The position numbers and the translations under genes were made by a program. Below the pieces are notes generated by a model. The model had not been told where the DNA came from. It saw only the letters and a list, made by a program, of their open reading frames with translations, and searched no databases. From assembly GCA_034008185.1 (NCBI GenBank), contig CM067086.1, positions 33,687,007-33,751,006 on the forward strand: a DNA stretch of 64,000 bases, given 5' to 3'. Below are positions 17,554-30,951 of the stretch, one piece after another (position 1 is the first letter of the stretch; every line of letters begins with the position of its first letter). This DNA is from Gorsachius magnificus. Taxonomy: Eukaryota; Chordata; Aves; Pelecaniformes; Ardeidae.

Positions 17554-19174
17554 ATCATGAAATCACAGGCTCATAAATGAAAATGCAGCTGGAAGCAGCT
17601 AATGTTATACATGCCTCTGAGAAAAATGATAAGGGAATTAGAAAATAGGGAAAAGAATGCAAAGAAGGGGAAAATGCACTCATGTAAACAAAGGTAAAAA
17701 CAGAGGAAATTGATTTCATTACATATGTGACCAAAATTCTTCAGCAAGTTTAGTGAAGTCTCTCATTGGAGGAAAACTGTCAAAATGGAAGATGGCTTTC
17801 TACAACAGAGGCCCATGCTATAGCAGATTTTGCTAGAGCCAAACTTCGCAGCTTTAAATAAATAGTGGATACAAAGAACAACACAAATTAAATAACCAAA
17901 CACAAAAATATCCTGATAATTAAGTTAATAGAGTTCTACAGATCAGAGATGTAACTCTTGTTTTTATCAATGGTTTCCAAAGAACCAAATGATTTCATAG
18001 ACTATAAGCAAAGGAAATGAAATCAGAAGCCTTTTTAACTTGGCCTTGTTATACGAGACAACACTCAGGAGTACACTGGAATACCAGTTTTAACTGGCCA
18101 GTTGTTTTTGCAATCTTTTAGCAAGTGATTCTGTGATTCAGACAAAGATGTAAGACACAACAGTAAGAACAACATCATAAAGGGTTCTTCCTCTTTTTGG
18201 TTTTGCATTTGTTTCTTGTGCTTGTAGTAGTTCTGGCAATGGAATATCTTCCATTTCTACCCAGAGGTGTGTGCTTTTCAAACAGCTTGGTCTTTACATG
18301 CTAAGAACACAAATAGAGAAAATCTTGGCTTCTAGCCAGGCATATCTTCAGAGGTATTGCATTTTCCAGGTTTGTTCTCCTATTGCTTGCTTCTAGGATT
18401 TTAACTGTAGATTTTATCTATGTTTTGGACTTGCTGTTTTTAATTTTGAATATTGAGTTATATATACAATTTATGAAAACAGAAACAGTGACAATCTCAG
18501 AAATTGTTAAAATGCTCCAAAAAGAAATAAAATACTGGTTTCAATTGAAAATGCAAATATAGGCTAAGTGAGATTTGAGTGGCCACTTCAAAATGTAACT
18601 TCATGTATGATTAATACGCAAAGGCATTTTTAAAGTGCTCCTAACTACTCTGCGGACACACACAGACATTCCACATGCTTCCCCATCCTTTCACATTTTC
18701 TGTTGGAATGTGATTACATGTATCATGGTCCTGGGCTTTGAAGCAGCTAGACAAGCTGTTTTCTTACCTAAACATCTCTGAGTGATTCACATGCTGAAAT
18801 GAAATACAGGAATACTTACCTCTAAGTTTGTCTTTGCAAATACTACTCTAAAACAATTTTCATGCTCTGTAAATATGACTGAAAGAATTTCCATGCTTGT
18901 TAAAAAACTTGACAGAAATAGTAATACTCAACTGTGCTCCCTATTAGCTGCTCTCTTAAAACTCCATTCAGTCCTTATGGTATACAGTAAGTGACACTTC
19001 CAATAAAATGCAGTGAAAATTTACTTAATGTAAAATGTATAAACAAAAAGAAATAGGGAAGAAAAAAAATATAAACCCCAAATGTGAAATATGGGAAAGG
19101 AGAAATACATTACAGTGATACCTTTGAAGAAAAAAATTGTGAGTTTTTAATTTTCTCTCCTGAAAAGTATTGTT

Positions 19175-19478
19175 TCATAGAATCATAGAATGTTTTGGGT
19201 TGCAAGGGACCCCTAGAGGTCATCTAGTCCAACCCCCCTGCAGTGAGCAGGGACACCGCTAACTAGATCAGGTTGCTCAGAGCCCCATCCAACGTGGCCT
19301 TGAATGTTCCCAGGGATGGGGCCTCCACTACCTCTCTGGGCAACCTGTTCCAGTGTTTCACCACCCTCATTGTAAAGAATTTCTTCCTTATATCTAGTCT
19401 AAACCTACCCTGGTTTAGTTTAAAACCATTACCCCTTGTCCTGTCACAGCTGGCCCTACTAAAAAGATTTTCCCCATT
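19175..19478 (-). mobile_element. CR1 LINE 3' fragment, 5'-truncated
   Basis: On the minus strand it encodes the end of CR1 ORF2 ([20 protein letters not shown], then [15 protein letters not shown]), followed by the short 3' UTR and the tail of ATTCTATG-type octamers at 19175-19190. It breaks off at 19478, where the other copies continue with CTTTCCTATAGG. It is very similar to the copies at 29237 and 61487, so it belongs to the same, relatively young subfamily. Confidence 0.93.
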
Positions 19479-20462
19479 TTGTTTGCTGGTATTTTTACTA
19501 CACCTGTAGGTATTGCAGGCATATAAAATCTCTTTTTCACTGTCTAGATACATATTATACATACAAAATAAACTGCACATATACATGAGCACACACAAAT
19601 ACACATAGTCTATGGTTTAACACCAGTAAACCATATAACAGACACTGAAGATTTGTTTGTCTTTTCTGTAAACATGCTAACTAAAATGTCAAAATTGTAC
19701 CCTTTGTAAGATCTCTCTGGTAAGTCTCTTGCATTTGTTCAAGTGCCATGGTACTCCATCAAATCAGCCATGTTAGTCCAAAAGATATATAATGGAATAT
19801 CCATACGGGCAACATTCTCTCAGTAGCTTTATTACATAATGAAATAATATCACACTTATTATCAAACTAGTTTACATAATCAGATCTTCCCTTTGACTGA
19901 AACAGAACTGCAGATGCATTTTGTTGTAAATATATGACTGGGCATGTGAGTGCGTGAAGAATGGCAGAAGACTTGCTATGACAGAATCCTGGTAACAGGT
20001 GGGGAAGTTTCTTGGCTAAGTCAACAGTACTGAATTAGTCTTTCAAAACTTCCTGCAAAGTACAAAATCACTCTACAATTGGAGTCTCATTATTTCTGTT
20101 CTATGAGCTAAAGTAACTGCTTCTGCAGAAATGACTCCCCAAGCATGAAATCAAAAGTTTAAAAAGAACTCTTATTACCTTTACCAAGGTAATACTATCT
20201 CAGGACACATAGAACATTTTAATAGTGAGGATTCAAAAGTATCAACCTCTCTCATAATTGAAAGAAAAGCTGCAGACACTTGTCTACCTTTGACTGATAT
20301 ATACGTTTGCTGTCTGGTTTTCAACTAGCATCCAATGAGTAAAAAAGGATCACAAAATGTATTTGTAAAGAATATAGAAAAGTAAAATGTAGAAAAGTAA
20401 AAAAAATTCTCTTTAGCCCTAAATCTCACTACAAGAAAGACATTGAGGTGTTTTAACGTGCT

Positions 20463-20910
20463 CAAAGAAAGGCAACGAAGTTGGTGAAGGGTCTAGAGAG
20501 CAAGTCTTATGAGGAGCAGCTCAGGAAACTGGGGTTGTTTAGCCTGGAGAAGAGGAGGCTAAGAGAAGACCTTATCGCCCTCTGCAACTGCTGGACAGGA
20601 GGTTGTAGTGAGGTGGGTGTTGGTCTCTTCTCCCAAGTAGCAAGTGATAGGATCAGAGGAAACAGCCTCAGGTTGCACCAGGGCAGGTTTAAATTGGATA
20701 TTAAGGAAAATTTCTTCAGTGAAAGGGTTGTCAAGCATTGGAACAGGCTGCCCAGGGAAGTGGCTGAGTCACCATCCCTGGAGGTGTTTAAAAGATGGGT
20801 AGATAGAGACATGGTTTAGTGGTGGACTTGGCAGTGTTAGGTTTACGGTGGGACTCAATGATCTTAAAAGGTCTTTTCCAACCTAAATGATACTATGATT
20901 CCATGATTCT
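20463..20910 (+). mobile_element. CR1 LINE 3' fragment, different subfamily
   Basis: It starts near the ORF2 segment [14 protein letters not shown] and runs through [20 protein letters not shown] and [14 protein letters not shown] into a 3' UTR with GTCTTTTCCAACCTAAATGA and a decayed octamer tail. Its 3' UTR differs from that of the copies at 19175, 29237 and 61487 but matches the one at 30952, which shows a second CR1 subfamily. The sense frame has an inserted stop before the UTR and is not functional. Confidence 0.92.
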
Positions 20911-22800
20911 AAAATTGTTTGCTATTTATTACTGAGAGCTTTCAAGATTAATTATCTGCACAGACACTCCATGCCTAGGAGGTCACAGAAAAAATTCCTG
21001 AAGGCAATGGAGTACATAGCTATAGCTTTGCACAATGACCTTAAGTTAAACTCTCCATAGGACATAAAGAACAAACAAGCTTTTCACTCTTATTTTGCCA
21101 GAGGGGCTACCAGAAAGATGTTCAGGGAAAGCACCTTTTCTATTGGATTAACCCACCGTTAATGACAGTATGTGAGTTGATGTTGACAGTAATGTTGATG
21201 ACAGTAGCAGTAACTTTTGGTCATGCGATGGCAAAAAGTTCCAATATTTTGTTGGAAAAAAACCCTGCCAATCCTTCTTTTATGTAGAGATGACTCTCGG
21301 GAGCTGACAGCCTTTTTGTGGCTGTTCTCTTTTTTCTCAGACAATTAAATCTAGAACCTGATCTCTGGATATAATGGTTTTATTTGAGACCTATTCCTTG
21401 AAAGAACAGTCTCATGAGTTTAGACTCTTTGCATGAATTCTCCACCTGAAATTGGAAGCATTCATGGGCAGGAGGTTTTTGATATTTATTGCTGTTTGGA
21501 ACAGCAATGGAGTTTTTCCAGGCCAGAGAAGGAAAAAGGATGCCTGGATGCAGTGGGAGTATCCAGAAAGGTTCCCTAAGATCACAACAACCACTGAAGT
21601 TGCTGTATGCCACATTTCCTGTATGAATACTTCAAATACAACTGCATTTCCTGAAGCCACCATTCAGGTTCATTCACATATTGTAAAACCACACAGCAGT
21701 TGGCCCATTCATATACATTCTGTCAAGCTACGGAGGTATTGAATCCTGCACTAGGGAAGACTGGTTTTGAAATGAGCTGTTCCCTAGCAGTAACCTTGTT
21801 TCCCTGCTTGGGAATTTTGCCATCAATCAATGTGAAATGAGAGTGATGGAATTCACTATTTCCCTTTTTTTTTTTTTTCTTTGTCATCTGGCCTCACTTT
21901 TAGCTACCCACAAGGTATACCCTTTTTCTCAAACAGGTGGAGGTGAACCTGAACAACTCCCTATCAAACAGTCTGTCAGTTGGTTTGATACCCAAAATGA
22001 GAAACAAGAAAGCCTGTTCAAATCCTTTGGCGCTCAATAAATCAAGGAAATACATTATGCTGAGTAACTCAAGCCATGGATGACAGGCACTGCACAGTCT
22101 TGCAAAGGACAAAAGACTGAACACTTCAATCACTTATCCTAGAGCTCTCAACAGGAGAAGTGACTTCACTACCACTGGGAAAAAAGGAGCAATCACTGTC
22201 AGATGAACGGAAAGACGGATCACAGGGTACTACTCTCTGGCAATCAAAGTAGAGAGACCAGTAAAGGAAAAAAAAATTGATTATTTTAAATTCTTTGACA
22301 TATTTCTGGAAATGTTGAGCAACATCCAGCAGTGGGGCCTTCCCCAAAAGATAGTTACTTAGAATCTGACAAAATTTTATACTCTAAATTTATTTTGGCA
22401 AGGAAAATAAACTCTGAGAGAAACTTTCCTTCTCCTTTATTAGATCAGAAGAAAGTATAGTTGCTGTAGAACTGTGTCATCTTATGTGTATTAAGTATGG
22501 TGCTTTTGATGACACTGCAGTGATCAATTTGTAGCAGTAATAGGTGTTTCAACAAAGAGAAGGCAAAACAAGATAAACACCATTCAATAAAAATTTTAGC
22601 AGATGATTCCTCTTAATATTAGAATAGACTTATTTATCTCTCTAATGAAAAGACTAAATATGTTCTCCAAGATGTGCCCTGTCACAACACTGTGACACTT
22701 GCAATGAGTGACATTTTCTCTGGTATTTCTTTTTAACATGGATGCCATAAAGTTCACTGTATGAATATGAAGTGACATCTTTACTAACATGTGGTACTTA

Positions 22801-22923
<123 letters not shown>

Positions 22924-24887
22924 CTATAAAACCAGAAACACTCCCAGTCAGTCTCCTTGGAATACTGTGCCTTTACACAAGTGAGAATTTTATTCTTCAG
23001 ACTGGACAGGATATTCTTAGACACCAATCATAAAATATATGTGTAAAGTGATTTAGTGAATTTAAATTAATAAGATATGCAATGTGCTTGTTTAGTCCAA
23101 TCCTCCATGTTGCTTAATTTGTTTCTATTGGTTCATGTCTGCAAAACCTTCTTTCTCCTTATGAGTACCTGGCTTCTAATCTCAAATATTAGAAATCAAA
23201 CCACAAAATTTAAGTTTCCAAGATATTGCTTCTATTTAAATAGTTTTAAAGGAACCTCAGTGATGTTGCTAATCAGACTTAAAGGTATTAAAAGAAATTT
23301 TGAAGTTCATTGTCTAGTTACCAATAAAGATGTTTTTTAAATACAACAATCTCTATTGGAATAATAGACAGAAGCTTAAAGCTTGGTTCTTACATCAATT
23401 ACTGTTTTGGATGAAAAGCTTTCTCTCAAGATAGTATCATGGCAATTGCCTTACATGAGTTACATATTTTGGAAGTTAAAATACAAAGCATACATATCTA
23501 AACATGAATTTTACATATATTAGGAATTCTTTTGTAGGACACAGAAGGACAAAACAATACTGACAGGAGGTAGAAAATAATAAGAGGAATTTATCTGTCA
23601 AAATTACAGCAATAGTGTTAGGTAGTAAGGTAAGAATAATCCAAAGTGGAGCATGGCTAAATTTTGATGCTTTGACTAGCAGCTCTATTTCTGTGAAGAT
23701 TTCCACAGGATGTTTAAGAAACACACTGTGCAGGATCTTTTTTAACACACGATACAAAAGAGAGTGCCCAGATCAGTAAAGGACCCTTTAATGACATGCA
23801 AGAACCTTCAGTCATACGGAAGATACTATTCAGAAAATCATCACCTGTAATCCTTGCAGCTCTTTGGATTTGTTCTTTGGTTAGGACATGTTTCCAGCAT
23901 GACACATGCTGTCTATGTTATGAAATCTGGCATGATTCTGTCCCAGCAAGGCTGCCCTCAGCCACCCACAGTAACCAGTAGTCACAGAATAACCTTTACT
24001 GGGGTTGTGTAAGTTGTAAGAACACCACCAGATGACAAAATTCAACATACTAAAAGTTTTCAAAATCTTTCAAAATTCAACGTATTCAAGCTGTATGAGA
24101 ATACAGCTATTTGGTTTATGTTTGCGTCTCAAAAAGTTTGTCTCAAAGGACAGTCAAAATTATTGGTCAATCTTAATGTTGTCTTTAAACTTCAAACTAG
24201 CTTTATTTCAACCCACAAGTTCTTTTGCTTTTGCTCTTCCTATTCTCTCTGTCCTGCTGTGGGAGGGAATGAGCAAACATAGTTGCTGGCCGGGGTCAAC
24301 CCACAACATATGTAAAATTAGTAAATTAAGTTAATCTTGTACCTGACTTTTCTGATGTAGTTAAGACAAAGCAATTAGAAAGCTGGTCTGGAGTTCTACC
24401 AACAGGAGATTGTCTGGATTTCAACATGTACTACAATTAAAAAAAAATTAAGGCACAATACTACAGCAAGGCATTTGGTAGTGCTATTCAGTTTTCAAAG
24501 ATGGGTTATCTGCCATTTGCACTACAGCTACAGAGGCATGCTGCTCAATAGAAATTACTATTTCAGTGATGACTGGCAGTACAAATTACAACCCTGACTA
24601 TCCCACAGGTCCTCCCTTGCTGGCAGGAGGAAAGTGGGTGGCACATGGTTGGATACATTACCAAAATTTTGGCAAAGACAGCATGTAAGACTTGTGAGAG
24701 AGCCCTCAAGGTAGAAAACACAAGCAGCTGATTACAGGTTGATCATTCACAAAAACACCTTGTGTCAGCATGAGTTGCAGCTCAAAAAGTGAGTCTACTT
24801 GGAATTAGGGTGGAAGTCATTATCCAAAACACTGTCATGATCAAGATACAGTAATTCAGACCTTGGTTCTAAACATATTTTTCTTAC
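22924..24887 (-). other. GPHN: GPHN intron of about 2.0 kb
   Basis: Intron between the Pro459-Glu509 and Leu510-Asp549 exons. Its only recognised insertion is the LTR 3' end remnant at 24180-24308, in antisense to the gene. Confidence 0.85.
24180..24308 (+). mobile_element. Decayed LTR 3' end, same broad family as 5818-6371
   Basis: The segment runs from an AAAC/CTTTATTTCAACCCAC stretch through CTTCCTATTCTCTCTGTCCTG and a short G-rich run to GCTGGCCGGGGTCAACCCACAACA. Order and spacing match the 3' third of the LTR at 5818-6371, with many substitutions and small gaps. The 5' two thirds are missing or no longer recognisable, so no target duplication can be defined. It is antisense to GPHN. Confidence 0.7.
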
Positions 24888-25041
24888 CTCATTCCCTGTT
24901 GACATGACTGCGACCACTGGAAACTTGTTAACTTCTACTTCGGTTACTCCAACAGTTGCTAAGAGACCAATCTCAGATGGACCCATGTGGGTTCCTTTAG
25001 CCAGCACACATTCACCTCTTTTAATGTCATGTCCTATAGGT
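24888..25041 (-). CDS. GPHN: GPHN exon, E domain residues Pro459-Glu509
   Basis: This is the longest exon here (154 nt). It opens with the last base of the Arg458 codon, then [16 protein letters not shown] and [14 protein letters not shown], and closes with [11 protein letters not shown]. It spans the end of subdomain I and the start of the MogA-like subdomain III. The Ser-Thr-Gly-Asn-Glu element is a MoeA family signature near the active site. Acceptor ATTTTCAG, donor GAG|GTAAGA. It is separated from the preceding exon by only 224 bp, the shortest intron in the window. Reading on into the following intron adds about 30 unrelated codons before a stop, so the donor at 24886-24887 is needed for full-length protein. 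Confidence 0.97.
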
Positions 25042-25265
25042 CTGAAAATCATAGCACAGAAAAAAAACGAAAGAAAACCAGAATGAGATTGAAGTATCTT
25101 TCCTTGATTGGTTCTGCTCCAGGTGAGCAGTGTCCAGGGATGTTCATTAATCAGATTGTCAAAATGTCAGTACTACTTATGGTTAAAAAATGACTATAAA
25201 AATCAACAGCTCTTCTATTCCTTACAGAGATATTTTGCTGTTTATAAAGTAGGCTGTTCACAGAC

Positions 25266-25324
25266 CTGATATCTTGGCCTGGTCGAGCCTGCACCAGGAT
25301 TCGAACTTCTAGTTCTTCAGTGCC
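25266..25324 (-). CDS. GPHN: GPHN exon, E domain residues Gly439-Ile457
   Basis: A 59-nt exon encoding GTEELEVRILVQARPGQDI plus AG, the first two bases of the Arg458 codon. Acceptor TTTTGTAG, donor CAG|GTCTG. The donor is weaker than its neighbours because it departs from the usual GTRAGT. It lies in the part of the E domain that links the beta-rich insertion to the helical body. Being 59 nt long, its skipping would shift the reading frame. It is paired closely with the exon at 24888-25041. Confidence 0.97.
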
Positions 25325-28300
25325 CTACAAAACCAAGGAGATCAAATATTGTCAGCTGGGCTATTCAAAGAAGATTAATCAGCTTTAATTTCTCAGAATT
25401 CTACACAGCTTACAGTACCCATTACACTGAGCCCTTATGGTTTAAGCATCATCATTGTTCTCCCGATCTGTGTGTCAAGGTTGTAATACAATGTGCACTA
25501 AAACTGAACAGCTTTATAAGAAATTCTCTCTTTGGTGAGCTCACCAGGGAAGGACCAGCACTCAATACATAGTTTTACCTTCCTTTTTTATGATCCCTGT
25601 GTTTAGCTATCTTTCCTATGTTACATCTTATGTTTGTCTGTTTATCTGGCATACCAAGTGGATTCTCTCTACTCCTCTCAGCCAACTTTATCTGCTTGAA
25701 CAATTTCAAGGATGGCATTTCAAAAAGACCATTAGTCTGACAGACAGTATGGCACTACCTCCGCAGAAAGGCAGGAAGAAGCTATGTGCTCCAGCTGTTT
25801 CAGGATTTTCATGTAGATTCCTGTAGAGGAAACTCCTACTTGAGAGCTTTGTACAAATCAGAAAGAGGCTTATTCATCATCCTTATTTATTGTGAACAAG
25901 AGACAGTGGCCTGAAAAGTTTTATGCTGACTTTAAAATTTGTGTTTAGTCCTTCACAATTTCAATGGTTTGCTGATTCATTCAATGCCAACAAATGGCAC
26001 ATGACCTATATTGTTAATATTTAATTTCTAAGCCTTGCAAATGGGTTGATGATATGTACACTCAGCTTTGTGATAGTGCCAGCCTGTCAGTACCACTAAA
26101 TCTGCACTTACTTAGACTGAAACAGTTTTGGTTTTTTGTGCTTCATACTTTAAGTACCTCAAAGTTGAAAAATTACAAGACAAACAAGGCATGTCATTAT
26201 CTTTTGGAATTTTTACAGGACTTGTTGTCCAGGACTCTGGGTCTTGTCTCTTTTCTTAAAGGTGATATGGACCACGTCTTCTGAGTTCAAACTAAGTGCT
26301 TTAAACTAAAGGCCCCAAAGTTAAAGTTAATGAATGTGTGGTTACAGATTGTGATTCTATTTAATTACTGTGAAAATGGATAAATTTAAACCCCTGAAGA
26401 CCAGGAAATGAATAACAAAAATATCAACCTTGAAAAATCTGACTTCTTACTTTATCACAGTATTTTCAAAATATGCTTTTAATGCAAATTCTATTTCTTT
26501 TATACCTTTTCCTATTGTATAAGAGAAGAGACTATTTTTGGCTGCTAGTGTCCAAAATGGGTGTGCTGGTGTCCAGGATGTCCTTTTAACTCCCTAATCC
26601 CCAAATGAAGCTGTAAAAGACACTTTAGGCTTGTGATGAAAATCTGGGCCAACGTTAGGCTAAAAATTATTTTATTTTTATGATGCTCTGGGCATGGTTG
26701 GCCAGTCATGAAGATTTGAGTTTTCCTTATCTTTGATAACATTTAAGATGGCTAGGAAGCTTCTAGGGAATCAAGAGGAGTGCCAATGATACATTTGAGT
26801 AACAGAAAAGGTCCTATTTAGGACTCCTGGATTATGGGAAACAAACAAACAAAAAAAGGCTTTTGAGGACAGTAGTAATCCCAGGTTTGAAAAGCACCGT
26901 GGAAAGTGTAACTGTGGACCACATGGTGATGTGCAGAGATTGTTATTTATGGAACTGATGGATATCCCAGAATGCTTTAGGAATACAAGATAATTCAAGG
27001 TGGCTAGAGGTCAGGCTTGTAGGGAGGTATGGCGTTATGCTGAGAACATCTTCCATTTAGTGTGTATCAGGCAGCATTCTTCTTGCTGTGTATTAATATA
27101 TTTTGAACTATGTCTGAGTGTTTTACTCTGATGGTTGCTAAAAGCCAGCATCGATACTGATATAGTGATGCTCAGTCTTGATGTAGGATCTAATTCTTGT
27201 TTTGGTTGATCACATTGGCCTGCTTTTTCCTACAAGGTGATATAAAAACTCAAAATGAAAAGGCTGTAGACATGTTTTTGCAAGGATCTTTCTCAATGGT
27301 TGTACATTTGGCAAGCTGATGAGAATTTTTCTTCCTGCTGGATAGATGTAATTCCTTTCAGGCCTGTGAATTCTACAGTCGTTTGGGGAATGCTTGCTGT
27401 GATATTTAAGTACTGCTACCACAACTAGAGGTCAAGGAGCTCCTTTTAAAAGTACTCTCTGCCTTTTCAGAAGAACATTTTTCAGACGCTAGAGATTTCA
27501 TTTCAGTTAAATCCCAGCCCTGAAGGAGTTCTTAACACTAAAAAGAAAAAATATTCTTGAAAAATGTAGAGTAGTCATATTTTTTCTGTGGTATTTTGCA
27601 GCATCTGTAAGGTAGAGCCCTAATATGATTTATAGGTATGCTGGAAAATCTGTTCAAATTAAACAGAGTTAAGACCATGATCTGGGGGAATATGCACCTT
27701 ATCCATTTCCTCATTTTCAGAGGTCTTAAATTCAGTAATTAGCTCATTTTAAAGGAGTACAGAAGTCTATTGAAGAAACTTAGTTATGATTTTAAAAAAT
27801 TTGGGGGGCACTTACTTCCCCTGCTACATAATAAACCCCCTTATTCTAAATACATGCATTTATTGTAAGGTATGTGCACAAGAGACATTCTCCAAAATCC
27901 ATCAAATTCACCTTTGCTGAAATGAGACCAACTCTGATAATACAGAATAATCTTCATAGCATAGTCCAAACTTCCAAGTCATCCCATGGATTTTGCAGCA
28001 CTTAAGACAGTTCACTCTCCCACAGAAGATCATATTCAGCTTTAATTACATCAGTGGTAATGCTGCACTGCAATATTTCAATGTATTATTCTGGGATCAA
28101 TATGTATTTTAAGAAAACTTTCCCCCTTCTTACTTGATGAGTTTAGGAGAACTTTTAAAGTCCTCATCTTGCTGAGTTTCAGGATGATCCTAAAATATAA
28201 AGAAGATTGCTCTACTGCTACATGTGAACTCAGTAGAAAAGAAGGGAATATAACATCTGATTGCCACTACTCTTTATTTTAAAATGTGAATACACTAGGC

Positions 28301-28592
28301 ACTCGAATTGGACTGTAGTTATGGATTTGCCTTTCACTCAACTCATGCTCCCAAATACTTTGGTGTCAGCATTCAACAACTGTGATGAAAAATCAAGTCA
28401 AGACTGTGGTACTGTTATTACAGCCTGAAAAAGTGAGTAGAATTGCCACTAGGAGCTGATGTGAAAATCCTCAAACTTCTGAGATTAACAGAAGAGCTTT
28501 TCTGTAGGACTATCTTTCATATTTACAGTATAGTATCATGAGCCATTTTCTGCTGTACACAAAAGAAAAATGAGCTTTAACTTGTGACTCAC
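25325..28592 (-). other. GPHN: GPHN intron of about 3.3 kb
   Basis: Intron between the Pro399-Asp438 and Gly439-Ile457 exons. The sequence is unique-looking; no repeat, RNA gene or coding tract was recognised. Confidence 0.8.
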
Positions 28593-28712
28593 ATCATCCG
28601 ATTCCCTGATGAGCTCTGTATCTTCCACTTGCACCACTGCATCAGCACCACATGGAATTGGAGCACCGGTTGTAACACGCATTACCTGACCAGGCATCAC
28701 AGTCTGAGTTGG
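28593..28712 (-). CDS. GPHN: GPHN exon, E domain residues Pro399-Asp438
   Basis: Exactly 40 codons (120 nt, phase 0 at both ends): [20 protein letters not shown], then [10 protein letters not shown] and [10 protein letters not shown]. The Thr-Gly-Ala-Pro-x-Pro-x-Gly-Ala-Asp-Ala stretch is the hallmark of MoeA-type molybdopterin molybdenumtransferases and lies near the catalytic cleft. Acceptor TTTCAG, donor GAT|GTGAGT. Because it is symmetrical in phase, skipping it would remove this motif without shifting the frame. It lies about 525 bp upstream in coordinate of the 3' end of a 1.1-kb CR1 insertion at 29237. Confidence 0.97.
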
Positions 28713-29236
28713 CTGAAAAATAAACAAAACAAATTAATTTACTTTGGAAAAAGAAAATCTCAAACCATTTGACCTTTATAGAAGTAATCTGAAAGAGTAA
28801 AGTTCTTATTTGTGGCATGACTCTTGATATAATGTTAGTGATATCAACAGGTATAAACTCCAATGTATTTAAAGATCATTAGGTCATTGCTTCAGATCTG
28901 GCTTTTTTCATATGGTCGCATATTAGGTGGCTTCAGATTTTTGCCCTTAGATTTCTATCACAAGAATAACTTTCAGAAGAAGCAGTATGCTGATACTCTG
29001 GTCGGCTCAGGAAAATAACTGGCTCAGAAATATAAAAGTTAGATGGTGACCTTCTAGGAAGTTACACGAGCAAAAATCTAGTCATTCTCTGTACATAAAT
29101 ATTTTTGCAGAGTACTCCAGTCCCCAGGGTTGAAATTGCTTTGCTTTGGTTTCGTTGGTTGGTTTTGTTTTACCAGCACGCTACGTATGGAAAACCAGCA
29201 GCTTGTAAGTAAAGTAATGTAACCAGCTCCTTCATT

Positions 29237-30385
29237 TCATAGAATCATAGAATCATAGAATGTTTTGGGTTGGAAGGGACCCCTAGAGGTCATCTAGTCC
29301 AACCCCCCTGCAGTGAGCAGGGACACCGCTAACTAGATCAGGTTGCTCAGAGCCCCGTCCAACCTGGCCTTGAATGTTCCCAGGGATGGGGCCTCCACCA
29401 CCTCTCTGGGCAACCCGTTCCAGTGTTTTACCACCCTCATTGTAAAGAATTTCTTCCTTATATCCAGTCTAAACCTACCCTGGTTTAGTTTAAAACCATT
29501 ACCCCTTGTCCTCTCACAGCTGGCCCTACTAAAAAGATTTTCCCCATCTTTCCTATAGGCCCCCTTTAGATACTGAAAGGCCGTAATCAGGTCTCCCCGC
29601 AGCCTTCTCTTCTCCAGGCTGAACAAGCCCAACTCCCTCAGCCTGTCCTCATAAGAGAGGTGCTCCAGCCCTCGGATCATTTTAGTAGCCCTCCTCTGGA
29701 CCCGCTCCAACAGTTCCATGTCCTTCTTGTGCTGAGGGCTCCAGAGTTGGACACAATACTCCAGGTGAGGTCTCACCAGAGCAGAGTAGAGGGGCAGAAT
29801 CACCTCCCTCGACCTGCTGGCCACGCTTCTCCTGATGCAGCCCAGGGTACGGTTGGCCTTCTGGGCTGCCAGTGCACATTGCCGGCTCATGTCCAGCTTT
29901 TCATCCACCAGCACCCCCAAGTCCCTCTCGGCAGGGCTGCTCTCGATCCTTTCTTCCCCCAGCCTGTATTGATACCGGGGGTTCCCGACCCAGGTGCATG
30001 ACCTTGCACTTGGCCTTGTTGAACCTCATGAGGTTCACACAGGCCCACCTCTCCAGCCTGTCCAGGTCTCTCTGGATGACATCCCGTCCTTCTGGTGTGT
30101 CAACCGCACCACTCAGTTTGGTGTCACCCGCAAACTTGCTGAGGGTGCACTTGATCTCGCTGTCGAAGTCAATGATGAATATATTAAACAGCACGGGTCC
30201 CAGTACGGACCCCTGAGGGACACCACTCGTCACCGGTCTCCATCCGGACATCGAGCCATTGACCACTGCCCTCTGGATGCGGCCATCCAGCCAGTTCCTT
30301 ATCCACCGAACAGTCCACCCGTCAAATCCATAGCCCTCCAATTTAGAGAGAAGGATGTTGTGGGGGACTGTGTCAAAGGCTTTCT
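29237..30385 (-). mobile_element. CR1 LINE, 1.15 kb, part of reverse transcriptase plus 3' end
   Basis: The longest CR1 here. On the minus strand it starts (5') inside the reverse transcriptase at KAFDTVPHN, continues through [20 protein letters not shown] and the [11 protein letters not shown] motif to FAGDTK, then the C-terminal part of ORF2 ([20 protein letters not shown] and on) and the 3' UTR with three octamer repeats at 29237-29261. The catalytic motif reads FAGD where FADD is expected. The reading frame shifts once near 29901-29920, so two overlapping open frames cover it (29901-30341 and 29333-29920). It is a dead, 5'-truncated insertion in the same orientation as GPHN. Confidence 0.95.
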
Positions 30386-30951
30386 AAGCAGACTTCCTCA
30401 TACTGACAAGACAGCTCAACACTAGTTCCCATAGAATATCTATCTTTGTGAGGGTCAGTTTAGCAAAGCCTAACATTGATAATATTCTACGCTTACGTAA
30501 AGTGACAGCACACCACAAAGTTTCAGCAGAAGCGATACAAAGAATAGAAAAATATCAGAACAACATGATAAAATAACAGACATGGTTTTAATAAAATTTC
30601 TCACCAGGCAGCGTATTTTAACACACATTTTTCAAAATCCAGACTGAAATTGTAATTTGACCATAACTGCTTAAGAAATAAGTAACTAAAAGAAAAATCT
30701 TTCTAAAAAAATGCAACTAAAAGAAGCTGGCATGATGACTGAGATTTCATTGCTGGAATATAGGGTGCTTGCTCCTCTCAGCACTTCAGGAAGCCAAAGC
30801 TATTTAGGCTTTACTGTTATTAGTGAACACATGCTATACACAGATCTACACAGCTGTCATCAGACCAACATATTCTGTACGTGTCACACGTATAATTCAT
30901 GTGCAGACTGACTTTATATTCCATATGCAGCATTGGACTATCTCCAAGATT

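Noticed and set aside
24888..25086. Exon read-through frames (for example beyond the donors at 24886 and 28591) as alternative gephyrin C-termini
   Set aside because: They are simply intron sequence up to the first stop; canonical donors are present and no polyadenylation context was seen.
29660..30425. Plus-strand open frames across the CR1 copy
   Set aside because: They are antisense to the CR1 ORF2 on the minus strand and reflect its GC content.
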